From an uncultured Oscillospiraceae bacterium (GTDB lineage Bacteria; Bacillota; Clostridia; Oscillospirales; Ruminococcaceae), in contig CAKSWY010000045.1 in the NCBI GenBank assembly GCA_934513685.1, positions 1 through 5,605 of the forward strand: a stretch of 5,605 bases of DNA. The letters run 5' to 3'. The position numbers and the translations under genes were made by a program. Shown here in pieces: positions 1 through 5,388 of the stretch (the stretch's first letter is position 1; each line of letters begins with the position of its first letter). Under the pieces are notes generated by a model. It ran no database searches. It was not told the origin of the DNA and saw only the letters and a list, made by a program, of their open reading frames with translations.

Positions 1-25
1 TCTAATTGCATACGCAATTCGTGAA

Positions 26-61
26 ATGTATCATTATACTGTTGATACATCAGACACACAA
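26..61 (-). promoter_or_regulatory. Candidate leftward promoter with inverted-repeat operator
   Basis: Read on the minus strand, a perfect TATAAT (33-38) lies 17 bases from a weak TTGTGT -35 (56-61). The -10 sits in the middle of a perfect 8-bp inverted repeat, ATGTATCA (26-33) and TGATACAT (43-50), centred at position 38. A repressor bound there would block the promoter. Just downstream in the leftward direction is a second small inverted repeat, AATTGC (4-9) and GCAATT (14-19), which could form a hairpin in the 5' leader. The controlled gene would lie beyond the left edge. The -35 matches only three of six consensus bases, so this is a candidate only. No gene is visible in 1-118. Confidence 0.4.
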
Positions 62-118
62 ATGTAAATAGGGACTTTATATATAAGGATGGACACAGTT
101 GCGCCTCGGCACAGTCCG

Positions 119-1636
119 TTACAGGAACAAATGCTCCGCCACCCGCATCTGGCCGAAGCAGTCGATGCAGTACACGGTCACCCGGTCCTCCAGCCCGGCC
201 GGCAGGCAGACGCGCCCGTCCCGAAGGGCAGCGTCAAAGTGGAACCGCTTGTGGGCGGTGGTGGCGTATACGGTGTCCTCCGGGCAGGTGTAGGCCAGCG
301 TATAGGGGCTGCCTGCATCCGGCATGGGGCAGGGCTTGCCGCCGTGGGTCAGCAGCCACAGGCTGTCGCCGGGCAGGTCGGGCGCGGTGGGCAGCTCGCA
401 GGCCACCGCCGTCATCTGGCAGCCAATGCGCTGGGGGGCCGATTTTCCGCCCCGACGGTCCTTATGGCACAGCACCAGGCAGCGGCCGTCCCACGCGCGC
501 AGGAAGTCCGCCAGGGGCACCTGGGTCTCGGCGGCGCGGTCGTCCGGGGCGGCCGGGTCGTTCAGCAGCACCAGCACCCCGCCGTCCGGCCCGGGGGCAA
601 AGCCCCGCACCGCCACCCGGTGGGTGGCCTCCTCCGGCTGGGCGCAGGGGCCTTGCGGGGGCGCTTCCGGAACCAGTTTTGCGGGCACCGTCGGGGCCGC
701 CTCCGGCATGGCTTCCGGCTCCGGGGCGTTCTCCGGGGGAGCCGCCGGGTCAGGTTCGGTTTCGTGGGCAGGCTCCGGCGCGGCGGGTTCCTGGGCGGGT
801 TCGGCAGGGGCAGCCTCTTCCGGCTTCGGCGGGGCGGGCAGGGGCAGAACGCCCGGCTTCACCGCCGCCATCACCCCGTTGCCCGCGCGGATCTCCTCCC
901 GCAGACCGGGCAGATCCAGCCAGCACTGCCAGCTGGAAAAGCCCAGCCCGCCGGCGGCCGCCGCCAGAAAGGTCAGGTTTTCACAGCCGGGGCCTTCGTG
1001 GTCAAAGCACATATGGGCCAGCTCTTCGGGCAGCACGTCCTGCCCCCAGCGGTTCATCAGCCCGGCCAGGCAGGCAGGCCCAGCCATCCCGGGGCCAAAG
1101 GCCGGGTCCCGCCGGGCAAGGCTGTAGGCCGGAACGCGCAGTTCCCGGAACAGCGGGCGGCTTTTGCCGGGCTGCGGCGCCACCGGGCGGGCGCTGACGG
1201 CCAGCAGGCGCAGGGTGGGGCTGACCTTTTCATCCTCGGTGTACAAAAAGGCCCGCACCTGCACCGCCGCGCCCGGCTGATCGGGCAGCATCATCTGGTC
1301 GCCCTGCACATAGGGCTCTTCGCCGGGCTGGCGGAAGGTGCCGTGCCGAAGCAGCCAGGGGCTCCAGCGGCCAAAGCTGCACCAGGCGCGCCAGGTGCCC
1401 CGCACCAGCGCCCGGGCCTGCACCTCCACCACGGTGCCCTTGGGCACGTCGGCGTTCCAGCTTACCGAAAGCCGGTCAAAGGCAGGCAGGCGAAGCATCG
1501 GGCTGGTGTAGCAGCCGTACAGCAGATGCCGCCCTCCCGCCTGATCCAGCGCCACACCGCCGCCGTCCAGGGTCACATTGTCCAGCTCGCCCCGGGCAAG
1601 CTCTTCGGTTCCCTGTATGACCCGTGTCTGTTCCAT
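119..1636 (-). CDS. C39-like papain-fold protein, probably catalytically inactive
   Basis: This 505-aa protein resembles the Firmicutes peptidase C39-like family (Peptidase_C39_2). Residues about 50-150 form the usual N-terminal beta-rich domain (SWNAD near 59, then WRAWCSFGRWSPW, then SPTLRLLAVSARP). The papain-like domain starts near RVPAYS at 168. The family motif CGPASL reads A185-G-P-A-C189-L, and the upstream Ser-Gln reads S172-L173, so both the nucleophile and the oxyanion Gln appear replaced. The His (H339, in THRVAVRGF) and Asp (D360, in LLNDPAAP) remain. A Pro/Ala/Glu-rich stretch (about 262-336) separates the two halves. The C-terminal part (390-505) is unrecognised and Cys-rich; the protein has 16 Cys. 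No signal peptide or membrane segment is visible, suggesting a cytosolic protein. The start is supported by GGGAGGAG at 1643-1650, six bases upstream. It is transcribed divergently from the acetyltransferase. A binding or scaffold role is possible; the real function is unknown. Confidence 0.85.
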   Translation of the reverse strand: MEQTRVIQGTEELARGELDNVTLDGGGVALDQAGGRHLLYGCYTSPMLRLPAFDRLSVSWNADVPKGTVVEVQARALVRGTWRAWCSFGRWSPWLLRHGTFRQPGEEPYVQGDQMMLPDQPGAAVQVRAFLYTEDEKVSPTLRLLAVSARPVAPQPGKSRPLFRELRVPAYSLARRDPAFGPGMAGPACLAGLMNRWGQDVLPEELAHMCFDHEGPGCENLTFLAAAAGGLGFSSWQCWLDLPGLREEIRAGNGVMAAVKPGVLPLPAPPKPEEAAPAEPAQEPAAPEPAHETEPDPAAPPENAPEPEAMPEAAPTVPAKLVPEAPPQGPCAQPEEATHRVAVRGFAPGPDGGVLVLLNDPAAPDDRAAETQVPLADFLRAWDGRCLVLCHKDRRGGKSAPQRIGCQMTAVACELPTAPDLPGDSLWLLTHGGKPCPMPDAGSPYTLAYTCPEDTVYATTAHKRFHFDAALRDGRVCLPAGLEDRVTVYCIDCFGQMRVAEHLFL

Positions 1637-1672
1637 GGTGCTCTCCTCCCGGTTCGGTTACTCTTACTTCTT

Positions 1673-1701
1673 ATTGTATCGGGTTTGCCGGGGCTTTACA
1701 A
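1673..1701 (-). promoter_or_regulatory. Promoter of the C39-like gene
   Basis: On the minus strand, TTGTAA (1696-1701, four of six -35 bases) and TACAAT (1673-1678, five of six -10 bases) are exactly 17 bases apart. This would start transcription near 1666, giving a leader of about 30 bases that includes the GGGAGGAG ribosome binding site. It is the only good sigma-70 type match upstream of this gene. Confidence 0.6.
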
Positions 1702-1702
1702 T

Positions 1703-1715
1703 CCCCGCCGCGGGG
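1703..1715. repeat. GC palindrome between divergent promoters
   Basis: CCCCGC, one C, then GCGGGG forms a perfect 6-bp inverted repeat. It lies exactly between the two back-to-back -35 boxes (1701 and 1722), where a shared regulator could act on both genes. In GC-rich DNA a repeat this short can arise by chance, so an operator role is only a suggestion. Confidence 0.3.
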
Positions 1716-1721
1716 GTTTTC

Positions 1722-1751
1722 TTTACGCACACGGTCGGAATGTGGTACAAT
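1722..1751 (+). promoter_or_regulatory. Promoter of the acetyltransferase-GTPase unit
   Basis: TTTACG (1722-1727) and TACAAT (1746-1751) are separated by 18 bases. A TG one base upstream of the -10 (1743-1744) makes it an extended -10 promoter. Transcription would start near 1758, leaving a leader of about 55 bases before the ATG at 1814. This also argues against the in-frame ATG at 1760 as the start, since that codon would lie at the very 5' end of the mRNA without a ribosome binding site. Confidence 0.6.
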
Positions 1752-1813
1752 AAGGGCCCATGGGCCGCCCCGTTTCCGGCGGCCTGAATTTTGTATTTTC
1801 GGGAGGCCTCGCC

Positions 1814-2296
1814 ATGAACATCCGCCCTGCATCCTCGTCGGACGCCGCCGCTCTGGCGGCCATCGAGGCCGTCTGCTTCCCCGCCGCCGAGGCCGCCGGG
1901 CCGCAGGTCATTGCCCAGCGGCTGGCCGTATTCCCGGACCGGTTTCTGGTGGCCGAAGAGGCGGGTGTGCCCATCGGGTTCATCAACGGGTGCGCCGCCG
2001 GGCATCCCCGCATCACCGACGATCTGTATGAGGACGCCCGGCTGCACCGGCCCAACGGCCCCTGGCAGACGGTGTTCGGGCTGGACACCCTGCCCGAGTA
2101 CCGCCGCCGCGGGGTGGCCGCTGCCCTGATGAACGCCTTCATCGCCCAGGCAAAGGCCCGGGGGCAGCTTGGGGTCGCCCTCACCTGCAAGGCCCACCTG
2201 GTGCATTACTACGAGCGCTTCGGCTACCGGAACGAGGGCGTTTCCGCCAGCGTACACGGCGGCGCCGTCTGGTACGACATGGTGCTTCGGTTTTAA
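1814..2296 (+). CDS. GNAT N-acetyltransferase, AANAT-like
   Basis: This 160-aa protein covers a single GNAT fold, which transfers an acetyl group from acetyl-CoA to an amine. N-terminal MNIRPASSSDAAAL is the usual opening strand and helix. The acetyl-CoA motif A is LDTLPEYRRRGVAAALM, with R97-R-R-G-V-A102 as the pyrophosphate-binding turn. The late part, LTCKAHLVHYYERFGY then EGVSASVHGGAVWYDM, resembles bacterial arylalkylamine N-acetyltransferase-like proteins; the substrate cannot be read from the sequence. The ATG at 1814 is preferred over the in-frame ATG at 1760 because GGGAGG (1801-1806) lies seven bases upstream and the GNAT fold begins there. It is followed 34 bp later by the translation GTPase gene, and both are probably one transcript from the promoter at 1722-1751. 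The protein could act on a small amine or on a protein; nothing here decides this. Confidence 0.88.
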   Translation: MNIRPASSSDAAALAAIEAVCFPAAEAAGPQVIAQRLAVFPDRFLVAEEAGVPIGFINGCAAGHPRITDDLYEDARLHRPNGPWQTVFGLDTLPEYRRRGVAAALMNAFIAQAKARGQLGVALTCKAHLVHYYERFGYRNEGVSASVHGGAVWYDMVLRF

Positions 2297-2330
2297 ACCG
2301 CCCACCCAACTTTTTACGGAGGCCCAGTTT

Positions 2331-4943
2331 ATGAAACGACTTGTCATCGGCATTCTTGCCCATGTGGACGCGGGCAAAACCACCCTTTCCGAGGGGCTTC
2401 TGTACCGCTGCGGGGCCCTGCGCCGCCTGGGCCGCGTGGACCACGGCGACGCCTTTCTGGACACGGACGCCCAGGAGAGGGCCCGGGGCATCACCATCTT
2501 TTCCAAGCAGGCGCTGCTGGAAATGCCCGGCCTGTCGGTGACGCTGCTGGACACCCCCGGCCACGTGGACTTTTCCGCCGAGGCCGAGCGCACCCTTCAG
2601 GTGCTGGACTGCGCCATTCTGGTGGTCAGCGGCAGCGAGGGCCTGCAGGGCCACACCCTGACCTTGTGGAAGCTGCTGGCCCGGTACCGGGTGCCGGTGC
2701 TGCTGTTCGTGAACAAGATGGACCTGCCCGGCCCCGGCCGGGCCGCCCTGATGGAGCAGCTGAAGGCCCGGCTGGCCCCCGGCTGCACCGACTTTGGCCA
2801 GCCCGAGGCCGCCCGCAACGAAGAGCTGGCCCTGTGCGGCGAGGACCTGATGGAGGAATTTCTGGAGGCGGGCAGCCTTTCGGACGAGGCCATTGCCGCC
2901 GGGGTGGCCGCGCGGCGGGTGTTCCCCTGCTTTTTCGGCTCGGCCCTGAAGCTGGACGGGCTGGACGAGCTGCTGGCCGCCCTGCCCCGCTTTGTGCAGG
3001 CGCCCGCCTACGGGCAGCACTTTTCCGCCGCGGTGTACAAGGTGGCCCGGGACCCCAAGGGCGAGCGGCTGACCTTTTTAAAGATCACCGGTGGCGCGCT
3101 GGAGGCCCGCGCCCTGCTCAGCGGCCAGAGTGACCCGGCCCAGGGCGGCGAGCCCTGGCAGGAGAAGGTCAGCCAGATCCGGCTGTACTCCGGCGCAAAG
3201 TTCACCGCGGCGGAGCGGGCCGAGGCCGGGCAGGTGTGCGCCGTGACCGGCCTGACCCACACCTGGCCCGGCGAGGGGCTGGGCCTTCGGCCCGACGCCC
3301 CCGCCCCCATGCTGGAGCCGGCCATGACCTATCAGGTGCTGCTGGACGATGGGCAGGACCCCCACGAGGCCCTGCAGAAACTGCGCCAGCTGGCCGAGGA
3401 GGACCCTCAGCTGCACATCAGCTGGGACGAGGAGACCCGGCAGATCCGCCTGCAGCTCATGGGGCCGGTGCAGCTGGAGGTGCTGCGCCGCCTGGCGGCC
3501 GACCGGTTCGGCCTGGCGGTGGCCTTCGGCCCCGGGGCGATCCTGTACAAAGAGACCATTGCCGCCCCGGTGGAGGGCGTGGGCCACTTTGAGCCTCTGC
3601 GCCACTACGCCGAGGTGCATCTGCTGCTGGAGCCTGCCCCCCGGGGCAGCGGGCTGACCTTTGCCACCGCCTGCCCCGAGGACGAGCTGGACAAAAACTG
3701 GCAGCGGCTCATTCTCACCCATCTGGCGGAAAAGCAGCACCGGGGCGTGCTCATCGGCGCGCCCATCACCGATCTGCGCATCACCCTGATGAGCGGCAAG
3801 GCCCACCTGAAGCACACCGAGGGCGGCGACTTCCGCCAGGCCACCTACCGGGCGGTGCGCCAAGGCCTGATGAGCGCCGAGAGCGTTCTGCTGGAGCCAT
3901 GGTACCGGGTGGAGCTGGACCTGCCCGAGGAAAATCTGGGCCGCGCCATGGCCGACCTGCAGCGCATGGGCGGCAGCTTTGCCACGCCCCGCAGCGACGG
4001 CCAGCGGGCGGCCCTCACCGCCGAGGTACCTGCCGCCGCCCTGGGCGATTATGCCGACGAGGTGCGCGCCTACACCCGCGGCCAGGGCCAGCTTTCGGCC
4101 CTGCCCCTGGGCTACCGCCCCTGCCAGAACCCGCAGGCGGTGATCGAGGCCAGCGGCTACGACCCGGAGCGGGACACCGAGAACCCCGCCGGTTCGGTGT
4201 TCTGCGGCCACGGGGCGGGCTACCATGTGCCCTGGAACGAGGTGCCCCTGCACATGCACCTGCCCAGCATTCTGGCCCCCAGAGAGGAGGCCGTCCCCGC
4301 CGCCCCCGTGCGCCGCAGCGGCACCCCCTACACCGGCACGCTGGAACAGGACGCGGAGCTTCAGCGCATTTTTGAGCGCACCTACGGCCCCGTGCGCCGC
4401 CCGGCCTTTGCCGCGCCCCTGCGCGCAAAGCCCCAGAAGGAAACCGCCCCCGCCGAGGCCGTGACCGAATACCTGCTGGTGGACGGCTACAACCTGATTT
4501 TTGCCTGGCCGGAGCTGAAAAAGCTGGCGGCCCAGAATCTGGACGCCGCCCGGCAGGCCCTCACCGACCTGCTGTGCAACTACCGCGGCTTCCACCCCTG
4601 CGAGGTGATTCTGGTGTTCGACGCCTACAAGGTGCCCGGCGGCCGGGGCGAGGTGAGCCGCTACCACAACATCACGGTGGTGTACACCAAAGAGGCCGAA
4701 ACCGCCGATATGTACATTGAAAAGGCCACCTACAAGCTGGAAAAGGCCCGCAAGGTGCGGGTGGCCACCTCGGACGGCGCCGAGCAGCTCATCATTCTGG
4801 GCCACGGGGCCCTGCGGGTGAGCGCCCGGGCCTTCCGGGAGGAAATCGAGCTGGCCAACCGCCGCATTGCCGACCTGATTGCCGAAAACAACCTGAAAAG
4901 TGAGAGCTCCTTCCCCTCTTCCGGCAAAAAGGGCAGCCAATGA
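2331..4943 (+). CDS. TetM/EF-G-like GTPase fused to Rae1-type NYN nuclease
   Basis: This 870-aa protein has a full TetM-like factor (TetM is 639 aa) plus an added C-terminal nuclease. GTPase motifs are AHVDAGKT (10-17), RGITI (52-56), DTPGH (74-78), NKMD (128-131) and GSA (203-205). Domains II-V run roughly 228-320, 330-405, 410-520 and 525-600. The domain IV tip reads LKHTEGGDF (493-501) where TetM has SPVSTPADF, so tetracycline protection is doubtful. Residues about 600-650 hold a family-like segment (VFCGHGAGYHVPW), followed by a Pro/Ala-rich linker to about 712. Residues 713-851 match YacP/Rae1, the B. subtilis endoribonuclease that cuts mRNA in the ribosomal A site: VDGYN (D718), VFDAY (D764), ETAD (D793), ATSD (D815), and GHGALRVSAR. 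D718 and D793 correspond to acidic active-site residues of Rae1. ATG 2331 has GGAGG (2318-2322) eight bases upstream; the reading frame stays open upstream but only overlaps the acetyltransferase gene. Likely role: GTP-driven ribosome binding coupled to mRNA cleavage on stalled ribosomes (inference). Confidence 0.93.
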   Translation: MKRLVIGILAHVDAGKTTLSEGLLYRCGALRRLGRVDHGDAFLDTDAQERARGITIFSKQALLEMPGLSVTLLDTPGHVDFSAEAERTLQVLDCAILVVSGSEGLQGHTLTLWKLLARYRVPVLLFVNKMDLPGPGRAALMEQLKARLAPGCTDFGQPEAARNEELALCGEDLMEEFLEAGSLSDEAIAAGVAARRVFPCFFGSALKLDGLDELLAALPRFVQAPAYGQHFSAAVYKVARDPKGERLTFLKITGGALEARALLSGQSDPAQGGEPWQEKVSQIRLYSGAKFTAAERAEAGQVCAVTGLTHTWPGEGLGLRPDAPAPMLEPAMTYQVLLDDGQDPHEALQKLRQLAEEDPQLHISWDEETRQIRLQLMGPVQLEVLRRLAADRFGLAVAFGPGAILYKETIAAPVEGVGHFEPLRHYAEVHLLLEPAPRGSGLTFATACPEDELDKNWQRLILTHLAEKQHRGVLIGAPITDLRITLMSGKAHLKHTEGGDFRQATYRAVRQGLMSAESVLLEPWYRVELDLPEENLGRAMADLQRMGGSFATPRSDGQRAALTAEVPAAALGDYADEVRAYTRGQGQLSALPLGYRPCQNPQAVIEASGYDPERDTENPAGSVFCGHGAGYHVPWNEVPLHMHLPSILAPREEAVPAAPVRRSGTPYTGTLEQDAELQRIFERTYGPVRRPAFAAPLRAKPQKETAPAEAVTEYLLVDGYNLIFAWPELKKLAAQNLDAARQALTDLLCNYRGFHPCEVILVFDAYKVPGGRGEVSRYHNITVVYTKEAETADMYIEKATYKLEKARKVRVATSDGAEQLIILGHGALRVSARAFREEIELANRRIADLIAENNLKSESSFPSSGKKGSQ

Positions 4944-4958
4944 AGAAAAAAGCCCCGG

Positions 4959-4990
4959 ATTTTTTAAAAAAATTCAAACTTTTTTCAAAA
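4959..4990 (+). promoter_or_regulatory. A/T-tract upstream (UP-like) element of tRNA promoter
   Basis: An abrupt A/T-rich stretch with T6, A7, T6 and A5 runs lies about 40-73 bases before the predicted tRNA start, the place where the RNA polymerase alpha subunits bind UP elements at stable-RNA promoters. The same stretch contains GAAAAAAG (4945-4952) and CTTTTTTC (4979-4986), which could pair in the transcript arriving from the GTPase gene. No GC-rich intrinsic terminator is present between that gene and the tRNAs, so some read-through is possible. Confidence 0.5.
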
Positions 4991-4996
4991 ACCCGA

Positions 4997-5025
4997 TTGA
5001 CAAACCGGGCAATTCCGCTTATAAT
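4997..5025 (+). promoter_or_regulatory. Consensus sigma-70 promoter for the tRNA pair
   Basis: TTGACA (4997-5002) and TATAAT (5020-5025) match consensus at all twelve positions with the ideal 17-base spacer. Transcription should start near 5032, giving a 5' leader of roughly 33 bases to be removed from tRNA-Met, presumably by RNase P. Confidence 0.9.
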
Positions 5026-5064
5026 ATAACTCGCACCTGATTCAAACAGTTGCGAAGTTGATAT

Positions 5065-5141
5065 GGCGGTATAGCTCAGTTGGCTAGAGCATTCGGTTCA
5101 TACCCGAAGTGTCACCGGTTCAAATCCAGTTACCGCTACCA
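5065..5141 (+). tRNA. tRNA-Met (CAT), elongator type
   Basis: The 77-nt sequence folds as a full cloverleaf. Acceptor GGCGGTA pairs with TACCGCT (first pair G-U), D stem GCTC pairs with GAGC, anticodon stem TTCGG pairs with CCGAA, and the loop TTCATAC carries CAT at 5099-5101. The T stem is ACCGG/CCAGT, and CCA is encoded (5139-5141). The acceptor end, D arm and anticodon loop closely follow the B. subtilis elongator tRNA-Met as I recall it, including the terminal G-U pair. The initiator features (unpaired position 1-72, three G-C pairs in the anticodon stem) are absent. A tRNA-Ile with lysidine-modified CAT is less likely on overall similarity. The T stem has one C-A mismatch (5116 with 5128), where T-A would be expected. 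Confidence 0.93.
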
Positions 5142-5144
5142 AGA

Positions 5145-5223
5145 TACAGAGTTTCGCTAAGATACTTGGGGGCGTCCGCAATAGTGGACGAAGAAAAGCT
5201 TGCTGTTTTAGCGAAACTCTGTA
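5145..5223 (+). repeat. Long hairpin element between the two tRNAs
   Basis: TACAGAGTTTCGCTAA (5145-5160) and TTAGCGAAACTCTGTA (5208-5223) are perfect 16-bp inverted repeats. Pairing can continue to 5164 and 5204 with two G-U pairs, giving about 20 bp. The 39-nt loop holds a second hairpin, CGTCC (5173-5177) with GGACG (5186-5190). The element begins three bases after the tRNA-Met CCA and ends six bases before tRNA-Glu, filling nearly the whole gap, and is followed directly by C and five Ts (5225-5229). It could be a processing signal (for example an RNase III substrate), a partial terminator that lowers tRNA-Glu output, a small stable RNA, or a miniature inverted-repeat insertion. I do not recognise it as a known family. 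Confidence 0.8.
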
Positions 5224-5229
5224 CTTTTT

Positions 5230-5304
5230 GGCCCGATGGTCAAGCGGTCAAGACATCGCCCTTTCACGGCGGTAACCCGGGTTCGATTCCCGGTCGGGTC
5301 ACCA
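5230..5304 (+). tRNA. tRNA-Glu (TTC)
   Basis: This 75-nt sequence folds as a cloverleaf. Acceptor GGCCCGA pairs with TCGGGTC (one G-U pair), anticodon stem TCGCC pairs with GGCGG, and loop CTTTCAC carries TTC at 5263-5265. The T stem CCGGG/CCCGG encloses TTCGATT, and CCA is encoded at 5302-5304. It lies downstream of tRNA-Met in the same orientation without its own promoter, so it should be co-transcribed and then cut from the precursor. A T5 run at 5225-5229 abuts its first base. Confidence 0.95.
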
Positions 5305-5340
5305 AAAAGCGCTGCACATTTGTGCGGCGCTTTTCTTTTT
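5305..5340 (+). terminator. Intrinsic terminator of the tRNA operon
   Basis: AAAAGCGCTGCAC (5305-5317) pairs with GTGCGGCGCTTTT (5322-5334) through a four-base ATTT loop, giving 13 bp with one T-G pair. The T run continues as TTTTCTTTTT (5331-5340). It starts immediately after the CCA of tRNA-Glu and clearly ends this transcript. Confidence 0.93.
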
Positions 5341-5388
5341 GTTTCGGCGGCTTCTTTTGCCAAAAAAACACCCTTGACCTTTGCAGAC

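Noticed and set aside
100..113. Terminator for the C39-like gene
   Set aside because: TGTGCC/GGCGCA on the minus strand could form only a short stem with a tiny loop and is not followed by a T tract.
89..1753. Long plus-strand open frame (554 codons) opposite the C39-like gene
   Set aside because: It is low-complexity Gly/Arg/Pro/Ala-rich, has no properly spaced ribosome binding site, and lies antisense to a gene with recognisable family motifs. GC-rich codon patterns create such open antisense frames.
1760..1813. Upstream in-frame ATG (1760) as start of the acetyltransferase
   Set aside because: There is no ribosome binding site, it would lie at the predicted transcription start, and the extra 18 residues are not part of the GNAT fold. 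ATG 1814 has GGGAGG at good spacing.
2169..2330. N-terminal extension of the GTPase to the ATG at 2169
   Set aside because: The extra 54 residues overlap the acetyltransferase in another frame and show no domain. ATG 2331 has GGAGG eight bases upstream and begins the TetM-like MKRLVIGILAHVDAGKT.
3078..4940. Long minus-strand open frame (620 codons) opposite the GTPase-nuclease gene
   Set aside because: Its translation is Gly/Ala/His/Gln-rich with no recognisable domain, while the plus strand encodes continuous conserved motifs throughout.
2331..4943. Simple tetracycline-resistance gene (tetM/tetO/tetW)
   Set aside because: The domain IV loop differs from TetM, a nuclease domain is added, base composition matches the neighbours, and there are no transfer genes or insertion sequences nearby.
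5065..5141. Initiator tRNA-fMet or lysidine tRNA-Ile
   Set aside because: Position 1-72 is a G-U pair rather than the unpaired initiator end, the anticodon stem lacks three consecutive G-C pairs, and the overall sequence follows elongator tRNA-Met.
5145..5223. CRISPR repeat or insertion-sequence ends
   Set aside because: There is only one inverted pair, no repeated spacers, no transposase, and no clear target-site duplication flanking the arms.
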